A stretch of DNA of 8,032 nt from Gemmatimonadota bacterium (GCA_019348475.1 JAHWJJ010000197.1:1-8032); one strand, 5' to 3'. Positions 1 to 6,851 are shown, counted from the stretch's first letter. Notes: generated from the sequence alone by a model not told the origin. Made by a program: numbers and translations.

Positions 1-573
1 GGGCTGCGCGCGGCGCTGCGCCAGGACCCGGACGTCATCCTGATCGGCGAGATGCGCGACACCGAGTCCATCGACATCGCCCTGAAGTCGGCGGAGACGG
101 GGCACCTGGTCATCAGCACGGTGCACACGCGCGACGCGGCGTCCACCATCAGCCGCCTGGTCGCCACCTTTCCGCCGGACGAGCAGAAGGTGGTGCGGCT
201 GCGGCTCGCGGAGCAGCTGCAGGCCGTGGTCTCGCAGCGGCTCCTTCCCAGCAAGGACGGCAAGGGGCGCGTGCTGGCGGCGGAGGTGATGGTGGTGAGC
301 GGCACCATCCGCGACTGTATCGCCGACGCCGAGCGGACGGCGGAGATCCCCGAACACATCGCCGAGGGGAAGACCACGTACGGGATGCAGACCTTCGACC
401 AGGCGCTGATGGACCTGGTGATGAGCGGCCAGGTGGACTACGCCGTCGCCAAGGCCGCCGCCACCAACCCGGGCGACTTCGAGCTGAAGATGAACATGCT
501 CTCCTCGCGCTCCGGTCCCGGCACCTCCGCCGCGCCACCGGCCATGGCCGGGCTGTCGCAGGACTACTTCTAG
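1..573 (+). CDS. pilT: Type IV pilus twitching motility ATPase PilT (3' part)
   Basis: The reading frame is open from the first base, so the N-terminal PAS-like domain and Walker A lie outside the window; 190 C-terminal residues remain. Visible are the Walker B stretch [12 protein letters not shown] (local residues 9-20), the histidine box [12 protein letters not shown] (32-43) and the conserved [15 protein letters not shown] segment. The C-terminal block [15 protein letters not shown] followed by a NPGDF-like motif is typical of PilT/PilU rather than PilB. In that family the hexameric cytoplasmic ATPase powers pilus retraction at the inner-membrane base, driving twitching and DNA uptake. A Ser/Pro/Ala-rich tail ends in DYF. 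The next gene starts 3 bases after the stop, implying one transcript. PilT versus PilU cannot be settled from this fragment; no pilB or pilC is visible. Confidence 0.93.
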   Translation, partial: GLRAALRQDPDVILIGEMRDTESIDIALKSAETGHLVISTVHTRDAASTISRLVATFPPDEQKVVRLRLAEQLQAVVSQRLLPSKDGKGRVLAAEVMVVSGTIRDCIADAERTAEIPEHIAEGKTTYGMQTFDQALMDLVMSGQVDYAVAKAAATNPGDFELKMNMLSSRSGPGTSAAPPAMAGLSQDYF

Positions 574-576
574 GGG

Positions 577-1068
577 ATGGCGTACGCGCTGCTGGCCCTG
601 TCGCAGGTGGCGGGACTGCTGCTGGTGCCGTTCGGGCTCGCCGGCACCTGGGTGCAGGTGCTGGGGGTGGCGGCGTACGGCTGGGCCACCGGCTTTCAGA
701 CCATCGGCTGGGCGACCATCACCTTCGTCCTGGTGCTGGCGGCCCTCGGCGAGGTGGTGGAGTTCGCGCTGGGCGGCCGGTACGCGCGCAAGTACGGCGG
801 CAGCCGGCGCGCGGCGTGGGGCGCCATCCTGGGCGGGATCGTGGGCGCGTTCGTGGGCGTGCCCGTGTTCCTGGTCGGCAGCGTGATCGGCGCCTTCGCG
901 GGCGCCTTCGCCGGCGCGGCGCTGATGGAGCTGACCCGCTCGCCCGAGATCCGCGGCGCGCTGCGGGTGGGGTGGGGCGCGTTCGTGGGGCGGATGGTGG
1001 CCGTCGCGGTCAAGTCCGCGATCGGCGTGGCCATCGCCGCCGTGGCGCTGCTCTCCGCGCTCGGGTGA
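577..1068 (+). CDS. DUF456 family membrane protein
   Basis: A 163-residue very hydrophobic protein. About five membrane segments can be seen: roughly residues 3-20, 24-40, 43-65, 82-115 (a long Gly/Ala-rich stretch, probably two helices or a re-entrant pair) and 134-161. The central region GAILGGIVGAFVGVPVFLVG, with small residues every few positions, is the glycine-zipper-like signature of DUF456, and the length fits that family (about 160 residues). Its function is unknown. The ATG lies 3 bases after the pilT stop and has no well-spaced Shine-Dalgarno of its own (the only G-run, TAGGGG, abuts the start), so translational coupling to pilT is likely. Its stop overlaps the GTG start of the kinase gene. 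The context would allow a role at the envelope near the pilus machine, but nothing shows it. Confidence 0.85.
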   Translation: MAYALLALSQVAGLLLVPFGLAGTWVQVLGVAAYGWATGFQTIGWATITFVLVLAALGEVVEFALGGRYARKYGGSRRAAWGAILGGIVGAFVGVPVFLVGSVIGAFAGAFAGAALMELTRSPEIRGALRVGWGAFVGRMVAVAVKSAIGVAIAAVALLSALG

Positions 1069-3266
1069 CCGACATCGGCCCGGACTTTCCCCCCTCCCCC
1101 GCCGCGCTGGACGGCGCGGAGGCGCTCGCCCGCGTGCTGGCGGCCCCCGCGTTCGTGGACGCCGTGCGCGAGGCCGCCGCGGTGCTGGCGGCCGCCGGCA
1201 TCCACCTGCTGACGGCCCTCTTTCGCACCACGGGCGCGGAGCTGCGCGAACTCGCCGGCTTTCGCCCCTTCGCCGATCCGCTGTGCGTGGACCTGGAGGA
1301 CCGGGACGATCCGGCGGGGCGCGCGCTGGCCTCATCCATCGACCGCTTCCGCTTCGTCTTTCCCCTGCCGGACGGGGGAGAGATGCCGGCGTGCGTGGTG
1401 CCGATGGACGGCCCCGAGGGCGTGTTCGGCGCGCTGCTGGTGGACGAGGGGCGGGGGAGCGTGGCCGCGCAGGAGGACGCGCTGCGGCGACTGCGGGCGC
1501 TGCAGCCGGCGCTGCACGCCCGCTGGCAGGCGCACGCGGCGCGCGAGGCGCTGGACGCGGTGGAGCGCCGGCGCGAGCTGTACGGCGGGATCGTGGACGC
1601 GCTCGCCGACCCGGTGCTGGTGACGGACCGGCGCAACCGCATCCTGCTGGAGAACCGCCGCGCCCGCGCGCTCTTCAGCTGCGCGACGCACGGCGGGGCC
1701 GAGCGGCGCCACCGCGTGGAGGTGAACCAGTACCTGTTCACCTCCTTTCTCGCGCGCCCGCGCCCTTCGGAGACGGACGCGCGCGAGCTGACGCTGGTGG
1801 ATCCCGACACCGGCGCGGAGCTGCTCTTCGAAGCGGTGCCGGCGCCCCTCCCCGCGGGCGCGGCGCTGCCGGAGGACGCCACGGTGTCGCTGCTGCGCGA
1901 CGTGACCGACCTTCGCCGCGCCTCGCACCAGCTGGGGCACCAGCTGCGGCGCGGCGAGGTGGCCGAGGCGCGCGCCCGCTCCGAGCGCGACCAGCTGAAC
2001 CTGATCCTGGCCCACGTGGGCGCGCCGATCGTGGTGACGGACGAGGACGGCGCGGTGGTGCTGATGAACCGCGAGGCGCAGCGCCTGTTCCGCGCGGAGG
2101 CGCAGGACCCGGGCGCCGGTGTGGCCGCGGCGAACGCGGAGCGCTTCTTCGCCGCGCTGGAGGCGTTCGCGGCGGGGGGCGAGGCCGAGCGGGTGGGGCG
2201 GGTGGCGCTGCGCGACCCGCGCTCCGGCGCGGAGCTGCCCGCGGAGCTCACCAGCGCGCTGATCCGCGACGGCGACGGGGCCACGGTGGCCGTTGTCTCT
2301 ATCCTGCACGACCTTACGCAGGAGGTGGAGAACGCGCGCCTCGCCGCGGAGCTGGCGCGGGTGAACCGGGGGCTGGAGGCGTCCATCCGCGAGGCCACGG
2401 CCGAGCTGCAGGAGCAGAACCGGCAGCTGGCGTGGCAGGGGCAGGAGCTGGAGCGCGCCTACCGGCACAAGAGCGAGTTCCTGGCCAGCATGAGCCATGA
2501 GCTGCGCACGCCGATCAACGCGCTGCTGGGCTACACGGCGCTGCTGCGCGAGCGCATCTACGGCGACCTGACCGACCGCCAGGACGAGGCGCTGCGACGC
2601 ATGCAGTCGTCCAGCGGGCACCTGCTGGAGCTGGTGAACGACATCCTGGACCTGGCGCGCATCGAGGCCGGCCGCATGCCGCTGCACCTGGAGCCGGTGT
2701 CGCTGGCCGCGCTGGTGGCCTCGGTGGTGGACTCGGTGGAGCCGATGGCGCGCGCCAGGGGGCTGCGGCTGGAGGTGGACGTCCCCGCGGAGCTCCCCGC
2801 CCTCATCACCGACCGCACGCGCGTCAAGCAGATCGTCATCAACCTCGTCTCGAACGCCGTGAAGTTCACGCGCGAGGGGTCGGTGACGGTTACGGGGCGT
2901 GCGCTGCCGGAGGCGGAGACGGTGGAGATCGAGGTGGCGGATACGGGGATCGGCATCGACGCCGAAGCGCTGCCCGGGATCTTCGAGGACTTTCGCCAGG
3001 TGGACCAGTCGTCCACGCGCGAGTTCGGCGGGACGGGGCTGGGGCTGTCCATCGTCCGCAAGCTGCTGGGGCTGCTGGGCGGGTCCATCCGCGCGCGCTC
3101 CGCGCCGGGCGAGGGGAGCACCTTCACCGTCACGCTTCCGCTGCGCACCCCCGACGTCCCGGAAGGCGAGGAGTCCATCCGCCGGGCCATGCGCGGCCAG
3201 GCCGTCATCGTCCGCGACGGCCGCGAGGAGCACCTCCCGCCCTCGGAGCCGATCCGGGGCGGGTGA
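1065..3266 (+). CDS. Soluble GAF-like/PAS/PAS sensor histidine kinase
   Basis: 733 residues starting at GTG 1065, which overlaps the DUF456 stop as GTGA; longer in-frame extensions run into DUF456 and give an Arg-rich shadow. Order: GAF-like region (about 10-160, with the strand pattern VVPMDGPEGVFGALLVDEG near 110-128), PAS1 (about 170-290), PAS2 (about 309-425), a coiled-coil linker (about 422-468), HisKA with H-box SMSHELRTP and phosphoacceptor His478, then HATPase_c with N-box NLVSNAVKF (593-601), G1 DTGIGID (626-632), F-box FEDFRQVDQSS (640-650) and G2 GGTGLGLSIV (655-664). A polar tail of about 40 residues follows. All catalytic boxes look intact. There is no membrane helix or signal peptide, so it should sense a cytoplasmic signal. 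No response regulator is adjacent; the lone receiver at 6999-7382 is a candidate partner. Ligands of the sensor domains are unknown. Confidence 0.93.
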   Translation: MTDIGPDFPPSPAALDGAEALARVLAAPAFVDAVREAAAVLAAAGIHLLTALFRTTGAELRELAGFRPFADPLCVDLEDRDDPAGRALASSIDRFRFVFPLPDGGEMPACVVPMDGPEGVFGALLVDEGRGSVAAQEDALRRLRALQPALHARWQAHAAREALDAVERRRELYGGIVDALADPVLVTDRRNRILLENRRARALFSCATHGGAERRHRVEVNQYLFTSFLARPRPSETDARELTLVDPDTGAELLFEAVPAPLPAGAALPEDATVSLLRDVTDLRRASHQLGHQLRRGEVAEARARSERDQLNLILAHVGAPIVVTDEDGAVVLMNREAQRLFRAEAQDPGAGVAAANAERFFAALEAFAAGGEAERVGRVALRDPRSGAELPAELTSALIRDGDGATVAVVSILHDLTQEVENARLAAELARVNRGLEASIREATAELQEQNRQLAWQGQELERAYRHKSEFLASMSHELRTPINALLGYTALLRERIYGDLTDRQDEALRRMQSSSGHLLELVNDILDLARIEAGRMPLHLEPVSLAALVASVVDSVEPMARARGLRLEVDVPAELPALITDRTRVKQIVINLVSNAVKFTREGSVTVTGRALPEAETVEIEVADTGIGIDAEALPGIFEDFRQVDQSSTREFGGTGLGLSIVRKLLGLLGGSIRARSAPGEGSTFTVTLPLRTPDVPEGEESIRRAMRGQAVIVRDGREEHLPPSEPIRGG

Positions 3267-3291
3267 GGGCCGGCGCGATCCACGATCCTCC

Positions 3292-5202
3292 ATGGACCCG
3301 GACCCGCATCAGTCATCGTCGTCGATGGACCGCCTGATCGAAACCTACCTGCGGTATGGGGTGCCGAGTCACCTCGCCGGGAAATTCGCGCAGCAGGGGC
3401 TTGCGGCCACCACCTTCCGCGCGCTCTCCCGGGCCAACCTGGCCGAAGCGTACGGAGTGCCGGCCGACGAGGCGGCTCTTGTAAAGAAGCTGCTTTCGCG
3501 AAAGCCCGTCGATGAGGACGTGCTGCAGCGGCTACTGGAGAACAGCAACTTCACCTGCTGCTGCTGCAAGGGCCATAAGGCCGACAGCTACGTCGTCCAT
3601 CACATCGTCCGGTACGAGGTCTCGCACGACAACAGCTACGAGAACCTGGCCGTGCTCTGCCTCAACGACCACGACCTCGCGCACCGTCCCCCGGGGCTGA
3701 CCAGCGGGATCACGGCCAGGCAGGTGCGGGCCAGCAAGGCCCATTGGGAACAGCAGGTCCAGATCCACAACTTGGCCGCCGCACAGCCCCGCGCCACCGA
3801 GCGTCAGGCGGCGCTGGTCCCGCGGTACCAGCAGATGCAGGCCGAGATCGATGTGCTGCGGTCGCGCATCGGCGACAAGGAGAAGCTCGTCGAGCGGACG
3901 GAGGCGTTGCGTGAGGCCGAAGTCGTCCAGCACCGCGCCCGCATCCGGGAGCTGGAGGCGGAGAAGGCGTCGCTGCAGGCACAAGTGGTCCAAATCGCAC
4001 GGCGCCTGGATCGGGTTGATCCCGAAAAGGTTTCCTCCGCCCACGCGGATGCGGTACGGCTGTTCCTGGCCGGCGACCTGGCCGGGGCCCTTCGCGCGCT
4101 GGACCAGGCGGAACTGGACGCGCGACTGGACGAGTACCGCGTGCGCCGGAGCGACCTTGCTGAGATGTTCCAGCGCAACGTGGACGACAGGCTCTTCCGC
4201 GCGCAACTGCTCACGCTGGAAGGGGATTACGATGCGGCGGCCGAGAGCGCGGGCAACGCGCTGCGCGTCTGCGAAGAACTGGTAGAACTGGCTGGCGAAG
4301 GCTATCTGCCGGATCTGGCCCGTTGCTTCGAGAGCGTCGCGACCGTCTACTTCAACGCGGGCGCGCTAGACTCCGCGGAATTGTGCTTTGCACAGGGGCT
4401 GGACGTCTGCAGAGCGTTACAGGATGCCGGAACATACTCCCAGACGCCGCTGGTCCCACTGCTTCTGCAGAACATAGGCGCGGTGTGCTACAGCCGGGAG
4501 GATTACACCACGGCTCTGGAGTACCTGGAAGATGCGGGGGAGTGGTATGCGGGCCTCGCGGGGATGTACTCGCGGCTGGACCTGGATTTTCCCGGCTTCC
4601 GTTACCAGTACGCAAAGACGCTGACCAACCTGGGGACCACCTACACGGCCTTGGGCAGGCACGAAGACGCGCGCCAGATGCTGGAAAGGGCGAGCCTGGA
4701 GCTGGGAGCACTCCCGGCTGACTCCAGCCTTGGCCGGGCCCAGCACCTGTCCGGTCTCGCAAGCCTAAGTCTGGAGACGGGCGACTTGGCTGCCGCGGCG
4801 GAGCATTCACGTGAGCTGATCCCGATCGTGCGCGAGATGGCGGCAGGGGGCCGCGGACCGGATCGGGAGCGGCTCGCGGAGGCCCTCCTGAGCCTCTGCA
4901 GCATCCAGGTCAGGACCGGTGATGCGGGTGCCGAGGAGCCGTGCGCGGAGGCCGAGTCCCTGTTCCGCGAGCTGGCTGCCGCCGGACAGGACCGCGCCGA
5001 GGTGAATCTCGCGGCGGCGCTGCTCTATCGCGCGACGTTGAGGTTCATGGTTCCCGAGCGTGCCGCCGAGGTCCACGCCTTGGCGCTGGAGGCCCGGGCG
5101 ATGTGTGAGCGATACCCGGATGATCGGGAGGCCGTCAAGCTACGGGAAAGCCTCGAATTCCTGCTGGCCAGAACTGACGACCTCGCGGAGACGCAGGATT
5201 GA
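3292..5202 (+). CDS. HNH endonuclease-coiled coil-TPR protein
   Basis: 636 residues from ATG 3292, 25 bases after the kinase stop; ATG 3325 (Met12) is an alternative, and neither has a good Shine-Dalgarno. Residues 12-85 are helical and unassigned. Residues 89-131 form a ββα-metal HNH motif: four consecutive Cys (89-92), HH at 103-104, Asn118 in YENLAVLC, Cys123, His127 and His131. Residues 170-243 are a heptad-like charged coiled coil (EIDVLRSRIGDKEKLVERTE and RIRELEAEKASLQAQ). From 245 to the end the protein is α-helical with TPR-like units, such as QRNVDDRLFRAQLLTLEGDY, LARCFESVATVYFNAGALDS and YAKTLTNLGTTYTALGRHED. HNH domains cleave DNA or RNA using a metal; TPR arrays bind proteins or peptides. 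A nuclease tied to a sensor-like array suggests a defence effector, which is inference. It uses rare codons (CTA, AGA, TTA, ATA between 4366 and 4476) largely absent from the kinase, hinting at transfer. Confidence 0.85.
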   Translation: MDPDPHQSSSSMDRLIETYLRYGVPSHLAGKFAQQGLAATTFRALSRANLAEAYGVPADEAALVKKLLSRKPVDEDVLQRLLENSNFTCCCCKGHKADSYVVHHIVRYEVSHDNSYENLAVLCLNDHDLAHRPPGLTSGITARQVRASKAHWEQQVQIHNLAAAQPRATERQAALVPRYQQMQAEIDVLRSRIGDKEKLVERTEALREAEVVQHRARIRELEAEKASLQAQVVQIARRLDRVDPEKVSSAHADAVRLFLAGDLAGALRALDQAELDARLDEYRVRRSDLAEMFQRNVDDRLFRAQLLTLEGDYDAAAESAGNALRVCEELVELAGEGYLPDLARCFESVATVYFNAGALDSAELCFAQGLDVCRALQDAGTYSQTPLVPLLLQNIGAVCYSREDYTTALEYLEDAGEWYAGLAGMYSRLDLDFPGFRYQYAKTLTNLGTTYTALGRHEDARQMLERASLELGALPADSSLGRAQHLSGLASLSLETGDLAAAAEHSRELIPIVREMAAGGRGPDRERLAEALLSLCSIQVRTGDAGAEEPCAEAESLFRELAAAGQDRAEVNLAAALLYRATLRFMVPERAAEVHALALEARAMCERYPDDREAVKLRESLEFLLARTDDLAETQD

Positions 5203-5236
5203 GCCTATCCGTCCAACGGTGCTGCCCGGATTAGGC
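5203..5236. terminator. Hairpin between convergent genes (possible bidirectional terminator)
   Basis: GCCTATCCG (5203-5211) pairs with CGGATTAGGC (5227-5236) to give nine base pairs with one bulged T at 5231 and a 15-base loop. It begins directly after the HNH-TPR stop and its right arm contains the TTA (5231-5233) that is the stop of the minus-strand gene. There is no T-run on either side, so it would be a weak intrinsic terminator or a 3'-end stabiliser. Confidence 0.45.
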
Positions 5237-5437
5237 GGCTCTGCGGGTGGGCTGGCCGATCGCGCGGCGCGACGCCTCACCGAGCGGCTCGCGGTCGCTC
5301 ACGTGGCGCAGGTACGCGCGGATCTCGTCGTCCAGCGGCGGAAGCGTGTGCGTCGGCGTCAGCCAGAGCTTCAGGAAGCCGGCGTAGGCGTCCGCGGTCA
5401 TGGGCGCAGGTTTCGGTGCAATCGAGCGGATCTTCAT
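5231..5437 (-). CDS. Small uncharacterised protein
   Basis: 68 residues on the minus strand, starting at ATG 5437-5435 (MKIRSIAPKPAP...) and ending at TAA 5233-5231. I do not recognise the family. The support is codon use: from about 5401 to the stop nearly every codon ends in G or C, as in the neighbouring genes, and this pattern fades upstream of 5437. An internal Met (5401-5399) is an alternative start. A weak GGA lies 7 bases before the chosen start. The protein appears soluble, with an amphipathic centre (YAGFLKLWLTP, then DDEIRAYLRHV) and a basic C-terminus; there is no signal peptide, membrane segment or Cys. It faces the HNH-TPR gene and shares a hairpin at the 3' ends. Overlapping frames on the plus strand lack this codon signature. 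Confidence 0.5.
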   Translation of the reverse strand: MKIRSIAPKPAPMTADAYAGFLKLWLTPTHTLPPLDDEIRAYLRHVSDREPLGEASRRAIGQPTRRAA

Positions 5438-5742
5438 CGGGATTCCGTGGATGGGGCGGTCGTCTGTCCGGCGGGGCTGCCCCCGGTCCGTGTTCGTCCT
5501 TCTCCAGAGCAACGGGTGTGCCCGACGCCCGCCAGGTGGCCGGCCACGTTCCGCGGACGCCGATAAATCGTTGTACACTCAGGAGAATGGCACGTTGCGC
5601 CGGCATTCGAACCGGCATCGTTTCGGTACTGGTGTGTCACCCGCGGAGGCATCGGCATGGGACATCGCTGCCGCTCTGATGTGACAGCCTGCCCCGCCCC
5701 TGCTTGCGCCGTTCGTCATCCACCGCCAGCCATCCTCCCGCG
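5438..5742. other. Non-coding spacer, 305 bases
   Basis: I see no convincing gene here. Short frames on both strands have mixed third positions and no start with a well-placed ribosome site; the ATG at 5587 is preceded by AGGAG only one base away. The stretch should hold the 5' regions of two divergent genes (minus 5437, plus 5743), but I find no clear -35/-10 pair. The one structured element is a GCCGG/CCGGC inverted repeat at 5599-5616. The part around 5560-5590 is less GC-rich than its surroundings (ATAAATCGTTGTACACTC) and is the likeliest place for a promoter. Confidence 0.5.
5588..5616 (-). other. tRNA 3'-end-like element (T-arm plus CCA)
   Basis: Read on the minus strand, GCCGG (5616-5612), loop TTCGAATG (5611-5604) and CCGGC (5603-5599) resemble a tRNA T-arm. 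Seven bases, one discriminator-like G and CCA (5590-5588) follow at the right distance for an acceptor 3' end. The loop is 8 rather than 7 bases, and I find no matching acceptor 5' strand, D-arm or anticodon arm upstream, so it is not a complete tRNA. It may be a tRNA 3' remnant, an integration scar or a chance inverted repeat. Confidence 0.2.
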
Positions 5743-6510
5743 ATGATAGCCATCCTCCGTTTCGCCGCGCTGCTGCTCGCCTGCGCTCCCGCCGCCCTGC
5801 GCGCGCAGGACCCGCATCCCTCCTGCGACGACGCGCGGGCGCAGGCGGACCTGAACGCGTGTGCGGCGCTGGCGTATGCCCGGGCGGATACGGCGCTGAA
5901 CCAGGCGTACCAGCAGGTGCTGCAGCGGGTGGACGCACCGCAGAAGGAGACGCTGCGCGAAGCACAGCGCGCGTGGATCCGCCTGCGCGATGCCGATTGC
6001 GAGTTGCGGAACGCGGAGTTCCAGGGCGGCAGCATCCACCCGATGCTGCTGGCCCTGTGCCAGGCGCAGCAGACGCGGCTGCGGACCGCCCAGCTGCGGG
6101 AGCTGCTGGTGAGCCCGGAGGACGGCGGCGACCGTTCGGCCATCCTCACGGCCACCCGCGAGCTGTTCCGGGCGATGCAGGACAAGGACACCGCGGCGCT
6201 CCGCACCCTGCTGCATCCGCGGGCGCAGGTGGTGGCCATCGCGGCGGGCGGCGTTACGGTGCGCACGGCGGACGAGTGGATCGTCGGCCTCACCCGCATC
6301 CCGGACGTGCTGATCGAGCGGATGTGGGACCCGCAGGTGCAGGTGGACGGCGACCTGGCCACGCTGTGGGCTCCCTACGACTTTCACCTGGGCGAGCGTT
6401 TCAGCCACTGCGGCATCGACGCATTCCAGTTCGTCCGCGAGGGCGGCGCCTGGAAGATGATCTCCGTCACCTTCACCCGCCGCACCACGGGCTGCGAGCC
6501 CGCACCATGA
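5743..6510 (+). CDS. Secreted LprI/DUF1311-NTF2-like fusion protein
   Basis: 255 residues from ATG 5743, chosen because it puts a signal peptide at the N-terminus (residues 1-21, hydrophobic core AILRFAALLLACAPAAL, likely cleavage after ALRA); an upstream TTG at 5704 would bury it. Residues 28-122 match the LprI/DUF1311 pattern: Cys28, Cys40, the QRAWIRLRDADC block with Cys86, GGSIHPM, and Cys106, four Cys placed to form two disulfides. LprI-like domains include lysozyme inhibitors. Residues 131-253 match the NTF2/SnoaL (DUF4440-like) fold: AILTATRELFRAMQDKDTAA at the start, a central RTADEWI, and FVREGGAWKMISVTFTRR at the end. It is probably periplasmic or exported. Whether it inhibits lysozyme or binds another ligand through the NTF2 pocket is unknown. 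The stop overlaps the next gene as ATGA, so the two were co-translated. No clear ribosome site is visible. Confidence 0.82.
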   Translation: MIAILRFAALLLACAPAALRAQDPHPSCDDARAQADLNACAALAYARADTALNQAYQQVLQRVDAPQKETLREAQRAWIRLRDADCELRNAEFQGGSIHPMLLALCQAQQTRLRTAQLRELLVSPEDGGDRSAILTATRELFRAMQDKDTAALRTLLHPRAQVVAIAAGGVTVRTADEWIVGLTRIPDVLIERMWDPQVQVDGDLATLWAPYDFHLGERFSHCGIDAFQFVREGGAWKMISVTFTRRTTGCEPAP

Positions 6511-6814
6511 GCCGCCACGAGATCCCGGCCCGGTGGATGGAGGCCGTACGCGCGCACGTCCGCGCCACCCGGGGCGAGGAGCGCGACCACCTGAGGGTAT
6601 ACGATTTCACCGGCGAAAGCGTGCGTCTGGCCTTTGAGGACGGCTCCTACGCCTTCTTCCCGATGCGTTTCACCTGCGCGACCAGGCGCTGCGCGAGGTG
6701 GCGGTCTTCACGGAGCACTGCGGCTACCACTTCTTCTCCGCGGACGCACTGGAGGTGGAGGTGCTGAAGACGGTGTGGATGGACGCCCCGGCCGAAGCAG
6801 ATCGGGAGGACTGA
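6507..6814 (+). pseudogene. Small conserved-looking gene broken by a frameshift
   Basis: ATG 6507 overlaps the previous stop (ATGA). The first frame gives MSRHEIPARWMEAVRAHVRA through GESVRLAFEDGSYAFFP (about 52 residues), then turns into an Arg/Thr/Ser-rich shadow ending at 6767. A frame one base back gives a sensible continuation, AFHLRDQALREVAVFTEHCG then YHFFSADALEVEVLKTVW, and stops with TGA at 6812-6814. That second frame is closed upstream by TGA 6635-6637, so the switch lies between 6638 and about 6668, near CTTCTTCCCGATGCGTTT. Adding one base there would restore a protein of about 102 residues. No X-XXY-YYZ slippery heptamer is evident. Causes: decay, sequencing error, or unlikely recoding. 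Function unknown; the acidic, β-rich look suggests a small cytoplasmic protein. Confidence 0.65.
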
Positions 6815-6831
6815 CGGCGCCGCGGATGCAC

Positions 6832-6851
6832 GGCCGGAGTGCCGTCCGGCC
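6832..6851. terminator. GGCCGG/CCGGCC hairpin downstream of the broken gene
   Basis: A perfect six-base-pair inverted repeat, GGCCGG (6832-6837) and CCGGCC (6846-6851) with an 8-base loop, starts 17 bases after the stop at 6814. There is no T-run, so it is only a possible weak terminator. The rest of 6815-6998 holds no gene that I can support; a short AT-richer patch (TACCTAGTAATTAG, about 6882-6895) could be part of a promoter for the response regulator. Confidence 0.3.

Noticed and set aside
816..1064. Upstream extension of the kinase frame
   Set aside because: The extension lies wholly within DUF456 and is Arg/Gly-rich without domain character; GTG 1065 with the GTGA overlap is the better start.
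2899..3291. Upstream extension of the HNH-TPR frame into the kinase gene
   Set aside because: This stretch reads as Arg/Ser/Ala-rich shadow of the kinase ATPase domain; plausible protein starts at ATG 3292.
1332..3293. A 653-residue open frame on the minus strand across the kinase gene
   Set aside because: It mirrors the kinase in reverse, is very rich in His, Gln, Arg and Leu, shows no motifs and overlaps a gene with all kinase boxes. Long antisense frames are expected at this GC content.
5060..5566. A 168-residue plus-strand frame overlapping the end of the HNH-TPR gene
   Set aside because: It overlaps the TPR C-terminus out of frame, is Arg/Pro-rich and opposes the minus-strand frame that has the better codon signature.
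5588..5665. A complete tRNA gene on the minus strand
   Set aside because: Only the T-arm and CCA-like end are present; no acceptor 5' strand, D-arm or anticodon arm can be found upstream.
5587..5679. Small plus-strand frame from ATG 5587 preceded by AGGAG
   Set aside because: The AGGAG is only one base from the ATG, codon third positions are mixed, and the 30-residue product is basic and featureless.
6650..6670. Programmed -1 frameshifting at the break
   Set aside because: The direction fits, but there is no X-XXY-YYZ slippery heptamer and I see no convincing downstream pseudoknot; mutation or error is simpler.
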